Assembly: GCA_963736525.1 (NCBI GenBank)
Contig: CAVTPF010000014.1
Coordinates: 186,001-250,000, forward strand
Direction: 5' to 3'
Origin: Bog-473 sp963736525
GTDB taxonomy: Bacteria; Actinomycetota; Acidimicrobiia; Acidimicrobiales; RAAP-2
DNA: 64,000 bases
The notes under the pieces are model-generated. The model ran no database searches and was not told where the DNA came from. It saw nothing but the letters and a program-made list of their open reading frames with translations. Shown piece by piece: positions 1 through 7,882 of this stretch (positions are counted from its first letter, which is position 1; each line of letters begins with the position of its first letter). The translations under genes and the position numbers were made by a program.

Positions 1-1167
1 ACCGGCGCCATCCTGTTGCTCCTCTACCAACTGGTGGCCGAGGAGCAGGGAGTGCCGGGGGACAAGATCCGCGGCACCATCCAGAACGACATCTTGAAGG
101 AGTACATCGCCCGCGGGACCTACATCTACCCGCCGCGGCCCTCCATGCGCCTCATCGTCGACACCTTCGCCTACTGCGCGGCCACCCTGCCCAACTGGAA
201 CACCATCTCCATATCGGGGTACCACATCCGCGAGGCGGGCTCGACGGCGGTACAGGAGATCGCCTTCACGCTCGCCAACGGCATCGCCTACGTCGAAGCG
301 GCCATTGCCGCGGGCATGGACGTCGACGCGTTCGCCCCCCGCCTGTCGTTCTTCTGGAACGCGCACAACAACCTCTTCGAGGAGGTGGCCAAGTACCGGG
401 CGGCGCGGCGCATGTGGGCCCGCATCATGACCGAGCGCTTCGGTGCCAAGGACGAGCGCTCCAAGATGCTGCGCTTCCACACCCAGACGGGGGGGTCGAC
501 CCTCACCGCGCAGCAGCCGGAGAACAACATCGTGCGGGTGACCGTCCAGAGCCTGGCGGCCGCCCTGGGCGGGACCCAGAGCCTGCACACCAACGGCTTC
601 GACGAGGCACTCGGCCTCCCCACCACGCGGGCGGCGAAGATCGCCCTGCGCACCCAGCAGATCGTCGGGTTCGAGTCCGGCGTCGCCGACACGGTCGACC
701 CGCTGGCGGGCTCGTACTTCGTGGAGTCGCTGACCGACGAGGTCGAGGAGGCGGCGAGCGACTACCTCCGGCGCATTGAGCAGATGGGCGGCGCCGTGGC
801 GGCCATCGAGGCCCGGTTCATGCAGGAGGAGATCGAGGCGGCGGCCTACAGCTTCGCCAAGTCGGTCGACGACGCCGAGAAGGTCGTGGTCGGGGTCAAC
901 CGCTTCACCGACGTCGAGGACGAGCAGACCGAGGTGTTCCCGATCGACGTGCAGCTCCAACAGCTCCAGATAGAGCGGACCACGTCGGTGCGCGCCGGGC
1001 GCGACCAGGCGGCCGTGGACCGCGCGCTGGCCAACGTCGCCGAAACGGCCCGGGGGGAGGGCAACCTGCTCGTGCCCATGAAGGCGGCCCTCCAGGCGAT
1101 GGCCACCCTCGGCGAGGTGTCCGACGTGCTGCGCGGCGAGTTCGGCGTCTACCAGCCGGGGGGCTGA
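1..1167 (+). CDS. Methylmalonyl-CoA mutase large (catalytic) subunit, 5' truncated by window edge
   Basis: The reading frame is open from the first base and ends at TGA 1165-1167, so 388 codons of the C-terminal part are seen. The fragment carries the (beta/alpha)8-barrel hallmarks of acyl-CoA mutases: ISGYHIREAG, RLSFFWNAHN, LRFHTQTGGSTLTAQQP and GGTQSLHTN, in that order. The protein stops after this barrel and has no cobalamin-binding DxHxxG domain, so it is the separate large-subunit type that needs a small B12-binding partner; none is seen nearby. In the family it isomerises methylmalonyl-CoA and succinyl-CoA with adenosylcobalamin. The biotin carboxylase subunit at 3321-5096 fits a propionyl-CoA route. 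Other acyl-CoA mutases (isobutyryl-, ethylmalonyl-) share much of this sequence, so substrate is inferred. Confidence 0.9.
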   Translation, partial: TGAILLLLYQLVAEEQGVPGDKIRGTIQNDILKEYIARGTYIYPPRPSMRLIVDTFAYCAATLPNWNTISISGYHIREAGSTAVQEIAFTLANGIAYVEAAIAAGMDVDAFAPRLSFFWNAHNNLFEEVAKYRAARRMWARIMTERFGAKDERSKMLRFHTQTGGSTLTAQQPENNIVRVTVQSLAAALGGTQSLHTNGFDEALGLPTTRAAKIALRTQQIVGFESGVADTVDPLAGSYFVESLTDEVEEAASDYLRRIEQMGGAVAAIEARFMQEEIEAAAYSFAKSVDDAEKVVVGVNRFTDVEDEQTEVFPIDVQLQQLQIERTTSVRAGRDQAAVDRALANVAETARGEGNLLVPMKAALQAMATLGEVSDVLRGEFGVYQPGG

Positions 1168-1174
1168 CGCCGGC

Positions 1175-1842
1175 GTGGGGCTGAGGTCCTGGCCCCTTTT
1201 CGACCTGGTCGTGCGCACGCCCCGGCTCGAGCTGCGACTGCCCCGCGAGGAGGAGTTCGACGCATTGGCCGAGCTGGCCGACCGGGGCATCCACGACCCC
1301 GGGACCATGCCCTTCTTCGTCCCCTGGACCGACCTCCCGCCGGCACGGCGCGCCCGGGAGTCGGCCCAATGGCGTGGGGGCACCGCGCCAACTGGTCCGC
1401 CGACAAGTGGACCTACACGGGTGCCGCGTTCGTGGACGGGGAGCCGATCGGCATGCAGGACGTGGGGGCCGAGCACTTCCGGGCCGTGCGGTCGGTGGAG
1501 ACCGGCTCCTGGTTGGGCCTGGCCCACCAGGGCCAGGGGCTCGGACGCGAGATGCGCGAGGCCATCTTGCACCTGGCCTTCGAGGGCCTCGGCGCCGAGG
1601 AGGCGCTCAGCGGCGCCTTCGAGGACAACGCCGCCTCGCTGGTCACCTCGCGTGCCATCGGCTACCCGGAGAACGGGGACGCCCGGGGGCACCGGCGCGA
1701 CGGGTCCGGCCGCACCGTCCGGTTCAGGCTCGGCCGCGAAGACTGGGAGCGCCGCCGCCGCGACGACATCGAGATCGTCGGGCTCGAGGCCTGCCTGGAC
1801 ATGTTCCTCGGTCCGGCTCCGGAGGACGGGACCGGCGAGTGA
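1175..1842 (+). pseudogene. GNAT (RimJ/RimL-like) acetyltransferase with apparent -1 frameshift
   Basis: A GTG start 7 nt after the mutase stop opens a frame whose N-terminus reads like a RimJ/RimL acetyltransferase (RTPRLELRLP, then a WTDLPP segment). Near 1371-1373 the homologous frame moves by one base, and the rest continues in the other frame to 1842, with the acetyl-CoA loop region as LGLAHQGQGLGREMREA and a typical EDNAASL segment. Adding one G in the run after caat (so that it reads Q-W-A-W-G-H-R) would restore a single protein of about 222 residues. This is either a real broken gene or a one-base sequencing or assembly error; both halves keep normal codon use, which argues that any break is recent. 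Confidence 0.75.
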
Positions 1843-1845
1843 CGG

Positions 1846-2142
1846 TCAGGCGCTGACGACCGCCTCGAAGTGCTCCACCAGGGGAAACGGGTCGTAGAAG
1901 TGGTGCAACGCCGCCCGCCACTCCTGGTAGGCCGGCAAGCCGCGGAAGCCCTCGGTGTGGTCCTCGAGGCGCTCCCACTCCACGAGGAGCAAGAAGCGAC
2001 CGGGACGCTCCACGCAACGCTCGACGCGCAGCGACACGAAACCGGGGGTGGCGGCGATGAGGGCCTTGGCCCGTTCCATCGCCTCGACGAATTCGACCTC
2101 GCGGCCGGCGATCACGTCGAGCAGCGCGTGCTCGGTGATCAC
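1846..2142 (-). CDS. Antibiotic biosynthesis monooxygenase (ABM) domain protein
   Basis: This is a 98-residue single-domain protein of the dimeric alpha/beta-barrel ABM type: an early TEHALLDV strand, a helix with EFVEAMERAKALI, then GFVSLRVERC and FLLLVEWERLEDHTEG, ending with HFYDPFPLVEHFE. Members act as small cofactor-free monooxygenases or heme-degrading enzymes, but many have no known substrate. The GTG start at 2142 overlaps the stop of the upstream amidohydrolase by 4 nt, so the two are probably translationally coupled. The frame stays open further upstream, but that extension is out-of-frame amidohydrolase sequence and was dropped. Confidence 0.8.
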   Translation of the reverse strand: MITEHALLDVIAGREVEFVEAMERAKALIAATPGFVSLRVERCVERPGRFLLLVEWERLEDHTEGFRGLPAYQEWRAALHHFYDPFPLVEHFEAVVSA

Positions 2143-3320
2143 GCCCGGGCCAGGAGCCTCTCGCGCAGCGAGGGATCGGTGGCGGCGTCGATGGCCGTCC
2201 AGGCTAGTGCGACGGACCCGTCGCGGACTGCGGCGTCGGCCGAGGCGGTCACGCAGGCGGCCGCGAACTCGCGCTGGTGGTTGACGGCTCCGTGCGTCTC
2301 TATGCCGATCAGCGGGTGGATGGTGGGCACGGCCAGCGACACGTTGGCCATGTCCGTGGAGAACGTCGGGAGGGGCAGCCCCGCGTCGTCCGCCTCGAAG
2401 CGCCGGCCGAGGGCCTCCGCGTTGACCCGATAGGCGTGCAGCAGCGACGGGTCCGCCTCCATGTGCGAGTACACCGGTGCCAGCTCCTCGTACTCGAGCG
2501 TGCACCCCGTCGCCAGCGCCCCCGCCGCGAAGCAGGCCTCCACCCGGGGCCGCAACGCGGCGAGACCCTGGGCCGTGCGCGAGCGGACCATGTAGCGCGC
2601 CGTGAGCGCAGCGGGGATCACGTTGGCCGCGCCGGGGCTCCCGATGACGACCCCATGGACCTGGTCGCCGGGCGGCAGCTGCTGGCGCAGCAGGCCGATG
2701 GCCACCTGGGCCACCGTCAGGGCGTCCTGCGCGTTGATCCCCTCCCAGGGCGCGGCCGACGCGTGCGCCTCCCGACCGGAGTACCGCACGTCGAAGTGGG
2801 CCACGGCGAGGCAGCTCCCGGTCAGGCGCTCGGCCGGCCAGGGATGGACCATCATGGCGGCGTGCACGCCGGCGAAGGCGCCGCGCTCGAGCATCAGCAC
2901 CTTGCCGCCGCCGCCCTCCTCGGCCGGCGTCCCGAGGACCCGCACCGTGAGCCCGACGTCGTCGGCCACCGCGGCGAGAGCCAGGCCGGCACCGACCGCG
3001 GTCGCCGCGATGATGTTGTGCCCGCAGGCATGGCCGACCTGGGGCAGCGCGTCGTACTCGGCGCAGACCGCCACCACGAGCTCGCCACCGCCGGCCGTCG
3101 ACTCGAGTGCGGTCGGGAGGCCGTAGGCCCCTTCGCGCACCGAGAGCCCGCCGGCCCGCATGGTCTGGGCAACCGCCTGCGCCGACGCGGTTTCCTCGAA
3201 GCAGAGCTCGGGCGTCGAATGGACGAGGTGGCTGAGCGAGACGAGCTCGTCCAGGTTGGCGTCGACGACCGTGGCGGCGGCCTCCTTGGCCGACGATGCG
3301 GCAGCCGACCCGGTGGTCAC
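2139..3320 (-). CDS. M20 family amidohydrolase / metallopeptidase
   Basis: This 393-residue protein belongs to the M20D amidohydrolases (AbgB, hippurate hydrolase and IAA-amino acid hydrolase relatives). The metal-binding motif GHACGHN lies at residues 96-102 and the catalytic glutamate region PAEEGGGGK near 131-139; a dimerisation insert with the FDVRYSGREAHASAAPW motif follows, and a C-terminal IETHGAVNHQREF segment supplies a last metal ligand. It should hydrolyse an amide or N-acyl amino acid in the cytoplasm; no signal peptide is visible. It directly follows the carboxylase alpha gene on the same strand, with adjacent stop and start, so the two may share a transcript. Confidence 0.88.
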   Translation of the reverse strand: MTTGSAAASSAKEAAATVVDANLDELVSLSHLVHSTPELCFEETASAQAVAQTMRAGGLSVREGAYGLPTALESTAGGGELVVAVCAEYDALPQVGHACGHNIIAATAVGAGLALAAVADDVGLTVRVLGTPAEEGGGGKVLMLERGAFAGVHAAMMVHPWPAERLTGSCLAVAHFDVRYSGREAHASAAPWEGINAQDALTVAQVAIGLLRQQLPPGDQVHGVVIGSPGAANVIPAALTARYMVRSRTAQGLAALRPRVEACFAAGALATGCTLEYEELAPVYSHMEADPSLLHAYRVNAEALGRRFEADDAGLPLPTFSTDMANVSLAVPTIHPLIGIETHGAVNHQREFAAACVTASADAAVRDGSVALAWTAIDAATDPSLRERLLARA

Positions 3321-5096
3321 CTACTCAATGACCGCCACGACATCGCCGGCGCCGACGGAGTCGCCGGCGTTCACCCGCACCTCCTTGATCACGCCGTCCT
3401 TCTCGGCCGCCACCGCGTTCTCCATCTTCATCGCCTCCAGCAGGCAGATGGCCTGGCCGACCTCGACGACGTCGCCGACCGCGACCAGCACCTTGACGAT
3501 GGTGCCCTGCATGGGGACCGTGACCTGCCCCGAGCCGGTGCCGGCCACCGCCGAGGCGGCGGCCCGCTTGGGCCGCCCCGCCGCCCGGCCGGGCGCGGCC
3601 GCCGTGCCCAGGTCGGGGACCCACAGCCGCACCGAGAAGCGGCGGCCGTCGACCTCGGCGGTGACGTCCCGCTGGACCGTCGGCACCTCGTCCTCGGCCG
3701 GGGCCGGGGTCGGGGCCGACAGCGGAGTGCCCGCGGGCTCGGTCGTCAGTCCGCTCAGGTCGAGGGTCTCCTCGACCCACTTGGTCGAGTGGGTGGCCGC
3801 CGCGAAGTCGGCGTGGCTCAGGATCGCCGTGTCCGCGGGCAGCGTGGTGGCCACGCCGGCGATGTGCGTCTCGTCGATGGCCCGGAGCATGCGCCGGCGC
3901 GCCGCCTCGCGGTCGGGCGCCCAGACGATGAGCTTGGCGATGAGGTTGTCGTAGTACTGCGAGACGATGTCGCCGGCCTCGTAGCCGGCGTCGAGCCGCA
4001 CGCCGGGGCCGGACGGCTGGCGGAACACGGTGATGGTGCCCGGTGACGGCGAGAAGCGGCCGCCGCTCGGGTCTTCCGCGTTGATGCGCACCTCAATGGC
4101 GTGCCCGTGCCGGCGGACGGCCTCCTGGGTGAAGTCGAGTCGCTCGCCCGACGCGATGCGGATCTGCCAGGCGACGAGGTCGAGGCCGCTGACCAGCTCG
4201 GTGACGGGGTGCTCCACCTGCAGACGGGTGTTCATTTCGAGGAAGTAGAACTCGCCGTCCTGGTAGAGGAACTCGACGGTGCCGGCGTTGTAGTAGCCGC
4301 AGGCCTCCGAGACTTTGACCGCCGCCGTGCCCATGGCGTGGCGGATGTGCTCGGGGAAGTCGGGGGCGGGGCTCTCCTCCACCAGCTTCTGGTGGCGCCG
4401 CTGGGCCGAGCAGTCGCGCTCGCCGAGCCACAGCGTGTTCCCGTGCTGGTCGGCCAGCACCTGCATCTCGACGTGCCGGGGCCAGGCCAGGTAGCGCTCC
4501 AGGTAGATCTCCGGGCGGCCGAAGTAGGCCTGCGCTTCGCGCGCGGCCGACTCCATCGCCTCCGCGGCGTCCTCCGCCGCGGCGACGACCTTCATGCCGC
4601 GTCCCCCGCCGCCGTAGGCGGCCTTGATGGCGACCGGCCAACCGTGCAGGTCCCCGAAGGCGACCACCTCCTCGGGCGAGGTCAGCGGCTCGGAGCGGCC
4701 GGGGACTCCCGCCACGCCCGCCTTCTCAGCCGCCAGGCGGGAGCTGATCTTGTCGCCCATGACCTCGATGGCCTCGGGCGGTGGCCCGATGAAGGTGACG
4801 CCACGGCCGGTGATGGCCCGTGCGAAGTCGGTGTTCTCGGAGAAGAACCCGTACCCGGGGTGGACGCCGTCGGCCCCGCTCTTCTCGATGGCAGCCAGGA
4901 TCGCCTCGGTGTTGAGGTAGCTCTCGGCGGCCGACTCGCCGCCGAGGGCGTACGCCTCGTCGGCCATGCGAACGTGCAGGGCGTCGCGGTCCAGGTTCGA
5001 GTAGACGGCCACGGTGGTGATGCCCAGCTCGCGGCATGTGCGGATCACCCGGACGGCGATTTCGCCGCGGTTTGCGATGAGGACCTTCTGCAGCAC
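3321..5096 (-). CDS. Acetyl/propionyl-CoA carboxylase alpha subunit (biotin carboxylase + BCCP)
   Basis: Protein of 591 residues. The N-terminus KVLIANRGEIAVRVIRTCRE starts the biotin carboxylase fold; the ATP-grasp part shows KAAYGGGGRGMKVV and EMNTRLQVEHPVTE, and the C-terminal biotinyl domain carries EAMKMENAV, whose central lysine would be biotinylated. The role is ATP-dependent carboxylation of biotin for transfer to acetyl- or propionyl-CoA by a beta subunit, which is not in the window. I chose the GTG at 5096 because the conserved N-terminus starts there and GGAGG lies about 11 nt upstream; the longer open frame has no homologous sequence. The divergent neighbour encodes biotin ligase, the enzyme that loads this subunit. 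Confidence 0.93.
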   Translation of the reverse strand: MLQKVLIANRGEIAVRVIRTCRELGITTVAVYSNLDRDALHVRMADEAYALGGESAAESYLNTEAILAAIEKSGADGVHPGYGFFSENTDFARAITGRGVTFIGPPPEAIEVMGDKISSRLAAEKAGVAGVPGRSEPLTSPEEVVAFGDLHGWPVAIKAAYGGGGRGMKVVAAAEDAAEAMESAAREAQAYFGRPEIYLERYLAWPRHVEMQVLADQHGNTLWLGERDCSAQRRHQKLVEESPAPDFPEHIRHAMGTAAVKVSEACGYYNAGTVEFLYQDGEFYFLEMNTRLQVEHPVTELVSGLDLVAWQIRIASGERLDFTQEAVRRHGHAIEVRINAEDPSGGRFSPSPGTITVFRQPSGPGVRLDAGYEAGDIVSQYYDNLIAKLIVWAPDREAARRRMLRAIDETHIAGVATTLPADTAILSHADFAAATHSTKWVEETLDLSGLTTEPAGTPLSAPTPAPAEDEVPTVQRDVTAEVDGRRFSVRLWVPDLGTAAAPGRAAGRPKRAAASAVAGTGSGQVTVPMQGTIVKVLVAVGDVVEVGQAICLLEAMKMENAVAAEKDGVIKEVRVNAGDSVGAGDVVAVIE

Positions 5097-5143
5097 CCTG
5101 GGCCTTTCCTCCGTGAGGCGGGCCTTCACAATTGCACGTGCCG

Positions 5144-5149
5144 TATGGT
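5144..5149 (+). promoter_or_regulatory. Candidate -10 element for birA (leaderless)
   Basis: TATGGT sits 7 nt before the ATG at 5157, the spacing expected when transcription starts at or next to the start codon. It argues for the ATG at 5157 over the in-frame ATG at 5145, which lies inside this hexamer. No convincing -35 is seen. Confidence 0.45.
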
Positions 5150-5156
5150 GTGTGCC

Positions 5157-5900
5157 ATGTGGGCGGGGGATTGGGAGATCCGCTGGCTCGACGAGGTCGA
5201 CTCCACCAACACCCATGCCAGGGACCTGGCGCGCCGTGGCGCCCCGGAGGGTCTCGTGGTGGTGGCCGACCACCAGACGGCCGGCCGCGGGCGCCTCGAC
5301 CGGCGCTGGGAGTCCCCGCCGGGGGCGAACCTGTTGGCCTCCATCATCTTGCGCCCAGAGTGCACCGGCGACGACCTGCACCTGTGCACGGGAGCGGTGG
5401 CCCTGGCCGCCGCCGACGCCTGTCGGGAGGTCGCCGGGGTCGAGGCCGTGCTCAAATGGCCCAACGACCTGCTCGTCGGCGGATCGAAGCTGGCCGGGGT
5501 CTTGGCCGAGGCGGAGTTCGCCGGGGGATCCCTGGCCGCCGTCGTGGTCGGGATCGGGGTCAACGTGGCCTGGCCCGGCCCGGATGAGGCGGGGGGAACC
5601 TGCCTGGGCGACCTGGCGGCGGGGCCGCCGGTGGACCGACGGGTCCTCCTCGAGCGCCTGTTGGGTGCGCTGGCGCCGCGGCGTGCCCTGCTCGACGACC
5701 CGGCGGGCCGCCGCACCCTGGCCGAAGAGGTGCGGCGCCGCTGTGCCACGGTGGGCCAGGCGGTGCGCGTCGTTCTCGCCGGTGAGGAGTTAAGCGGGCT
5801 GGCCGCCGGCATCGACGACGCCGGGCGACTCGTGGTCGAGACAGCATCGGGGCCGCGCCTCGTATCGGCCGGGGACGTCGTGCACCTGCACCCCGGCTGA
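5157..5900 (+). CDS. birA: Biotin--[biotin carboxyl-carrier protein] ligase
   Basis: Protein of 247 residues with the class I biotin ligase core: DSTNTHA near residue 15, the biotinyl-AMP binding loop GRGRLDRRW at 43-51, KWPNDLLVGGSKLAGVL and VVGIGVNV in the middle, and a small C-terminal SH3-like domain. It lacks the N-terminal DNA-binding winged helix of E. coli BirA, so it should be only an enzyme. It joins biotin to the lysine of carboxylase biotinyl domains such as the one in the divergent carboxylase gene 60 nt away, which explains the pairing. An in-frame ATG at 5145 is an alternative start. Confidence 0.93.
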   Translation: MWAGDWEIRWLDEVDSTNTHARDLARRGAPEGLVVVADHQTAGRGRLDRRWESPPGANLLASIILRPECTGDDLHLCTGAVALAAADACREVAGVEAVLKWPNDLLVGGSKLAGVLAEAEFAGGSLAAVVVGIGVNVAWPGPDEAGGTCLGDLAAGPPVDRRVLLERLLGALAPRRALLDDPAGRRTLAEEVRRRCATVGQAVRVVLAGEELSGLAAGIDDAGRLVVETASGPRLVSAGDVVHLHPG

Positions 5901-5926
5901 GGCAGCAGAGGGGTCGGGGGCTCGGC

Positions 5927-5932
5927 TACCAT
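5927..5932 (+). promoter_or_regulatory. Candidate -10 element for the dTDP-glucose dehydratase operon
   Basis: TACCAT ends 9 nt before the ATG at 5942, in the 41-nt gap after birA. The spacing would give a very short or absent 5' leader. No clear Shine-Dalgarno lies in front of the ATG, which fits leaderless initiation. Confidence 0.4.
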
Positions 5933-5941
5933 CTCCGGGCT

Positions 5942-6952
5942 ATGCGCCTTCTCGTGACGGGAGGTGCCGGTTTCATCGGGTCGAACTTCGCTCGCTACTG
6001 GGTGGAGCAGCACCCCGACGACCACGTGGTCGTCTACGACGTCCTCACCTACGCCGGCAACCGACCCAACCTGTCCGACATCGAGGACCGGATCGTCTTC
6101 GTCCAAGGGGACATCTGCGACCCCGAGGCGGCGGAGAAGGCTCTGCGCGGGGAGGAAATCGACACCGTCGTCCACTTCGCCGCCGAGTCGCACAATTCCC
6201 TGGCCGTCATCAACCCCGGGCTCTTCTTCCGGACCAACGTGCTCGGGACCCAGACGATGCTCGAGGCGGCCCGGCAGGTTGGCGTCGCGCGGTTCCACCA
6301 CGTGTCGACGTGCGAGGTCTACGGGGACCTGCCGCTCGACACCGACGAGCTGTTCACCGAGGAGTCGCCCTACCGCCCCCGTACGCCGTACAACGCGTCC
6401 AAGGCGGGTGCCGACCACGCGGTACGGGCCTACGCCGAGACCTACGGGCTCCCGGTGACGATCACCAACTGCGCCAACAACTACGGGCCGTACCAGTTCC
6501 CCGAGAAGTTGATCCCTCACTTCTGCGCGCTGGCGCTCGACGACCAGCCGCTCACGCTCTACGCCAGTACGGACAACCGCCGGGAATGGCTGCACGTGTA
6601 CGACCACTGCACGGCCATCGACGCCGTACTCGCCCATGGCCGGGTGGGTGAGACCTACCACGTGGGCAGCGGCGTGGAGGCGTCCATCATGGAGGTGGCC
6701 GATCGGATCCTCGCCACGCTCGGCAAGCCGGACTCGCTCAAGTCGATCGTGCCCGACCGGCCGGGCCACGACCGCCGCTACGTCCTCGACGCCTCCAAGC
6801 TGCGCCGCGAGCTGGGCTGGGAGCCCACCGTCGAGTGGGAGCAGGGTCTGGCCGACACGGTCAAGTGGTACGCGGACCACCGGGACTGGTGGGAGCCGCT
6901 GCGGGCCCGGGCACCGATCGCCGAAGGGGCCTGGGGAACCGGAGGCAGCTGA
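5942..6952 (+). CDS. rfbB: dTDP-glucose 4,6-dehydratase-like SDR
   Basis: Protein of 336 residues, an extended SDR with GGAGFIGSNFARYW at the NAD site, TYAGN near 35, HFAAESH, the YxxxK pair Y150/K154 in YNASK, NNYGPYQFPEKLIP and REWLHVYDHC. This matches RfbB/RmlB, which turns dTDP-glucose into dTDP-4-keto-6-deoxyglucose, and the next gene encodes the matching reductase. Two active-site positions are unusual: the usual STDEVYG is STCEVYG (Cys124 in place of the catalytic Asp), and the common HVDRS reads HNSLA. It may therefore be a related dehydratase with another mechanism or substrate. First gene of an operon running to about 12.8 kb. Confidence 0.85.
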   Translation: MRLLVTGGAGFIGSNFARYWVEQHPDDHVVVYDVLTYAGNRPNLSDIEDRIVFVQGDICDPEAAEKALRGEEIDTVVHFAAESHNSLAVINPGLFFRTNVLGTQTMLEAARQVGVARFHHVSTCEVYGDLPLDTDELFTEESPYRPRTPYNASKAGADHAVRAYAETYGLPVTITNCANNYGPYQFPEKLIPHFCALALDDQPLTLYASTDNRREWLHVYDHCTAIDAVLAHGRVGETYHVGSGVEASIMEVADRILATLGKPDSLKSIVPDRPGHDRRYVLDASKLRRELGWEPTVEWEQGLADTVKWYADHRDWWEPLRARAPIAEGAWGTGGS

Positions 6953-6955
6953 ACC

Positions 6956-7882
6956 GTGCGGATCCTCATCACGGGGGCCGACGGGCAGCTGGGGCGGGAC
7001 CTCTGTGACGCATTGGCGGGTCGGGTGCCGGCAGGCGGTCGCCGCTGTGCCCTCCTCGGTCCCGAAGGCCCGCGCCAGGGCGTCGACCATGAGGTGCTGG
7101 GCACAGACGTCGACACGATGCGCGTCGACGATCGGGACGCCGTCCTGGCCACGGTCACCTCCTTCCGCCCCGACCTCGTGTTCCACGGGGGTGCGCTCAC
7201 CGCGGTCGACCTGTGCGAGACCGAGGTCGACACCGCGTTCGCGGTAAACGCCATCGGGACCCGCAACGTGGCCGAGGCGGCCGCGCTGGTGGGAGCGCAC
7301 GTGGTCTACGTTTCCACGGACTACGTCTTCGACGGCACGGCCAGCCGGCCGTACCGGGAGTGGGACCCGCCGTGCCCGGAGTCGGTGTACGGCGCATCGA
7401 AGCTGGCCGGCGAGCGTGAGTGCCGCCCGGGCTCCACCATCGTGCGTACCAGTTGGCTGTGCGGCGCCCACGGCAACAACATGGTGGCCACCGCCCTCCG
7501 CCTGGCTGCGGGCGACGGGGAGCTCCGTTTCGTCGACGACCAGCACGGATCACCGACCTTCACCGCCGACCTGGCGCCGGCCGTCGTGACTCTCGGACTG
7601 GAGCGGCGACCGGGCACCTTCCACGTGACCAACGGCGGCGCCACCACGTGGTGGGGCTTCGTGCGGGCGGTGCTGGCCGAGGTGGGTGCGGACCCCGAGC
7701 GGGTGAAGCCCATCAGCACCGCCGAGCTCGACCCGCCGCGGCCCGCTCCCCGCCCGGCGAATTCGGTCCTCGACAACATGGCACTGCGCCTGAGCAGGCT
7801 CCCGGCGCTGCCTGACTGGCAGGACGGCCTCGCCAGGCTCGTCTCCGTCCTGCGCTCCCCGTCGGACCAAAGCCACGCATGA
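6956..7882 (+). CDS. rfbD: dTDP-4-dehydrorhamnose reductase
   Basis: Protein of 308 residues, GTG start 3 nt after the dehydratase stop. RmlD features in order: ILITGADGQLGRDL (NADPH loop), GGALTAVDLCETEVDTAF, VYVSTDYVFDG and the YGASKLAGE catalytic Tyr/Lys, then RTSWLCG. The enzyme reduces dTDP-4-keto-L-rhamnose to dTDP-L-rhamnose. The thymidylyltransferase (RfbA) and the 3,5-epimerase (RfbC) that complete the pathway are not in this window. About 30 residues are inserted after the first strand compared with compact RmlD proteins. The gene overlaps the next one by 4 nt. Confidence 0.88.
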   Translation: MRILITGADGQLGRDLCDALAGRVPAGGRRCALLGPEGPRQGVDHEVLGTDVDTMRVDDRDAVLATVTSFRPDLVFHGGALTAVDLCETEVDTAFAVNAIGTRNVAEAAALVGAHVVYVSTDYVFDGTASRPYREWDPPCPESVYGASKLAGERECRPGSTIVRTSWLCGAHGNNMVATALRLAAGDGELRFVDDQHGSPTFTADLAPAVVTLGLERRPGTFHVTNGGATTWWGFVRAVLAEVGADPERVKPISTAELDPPRPAPRPANSVLDNMALRLSRLPALPDWQDGLARLVSVLRSPSDQSHA

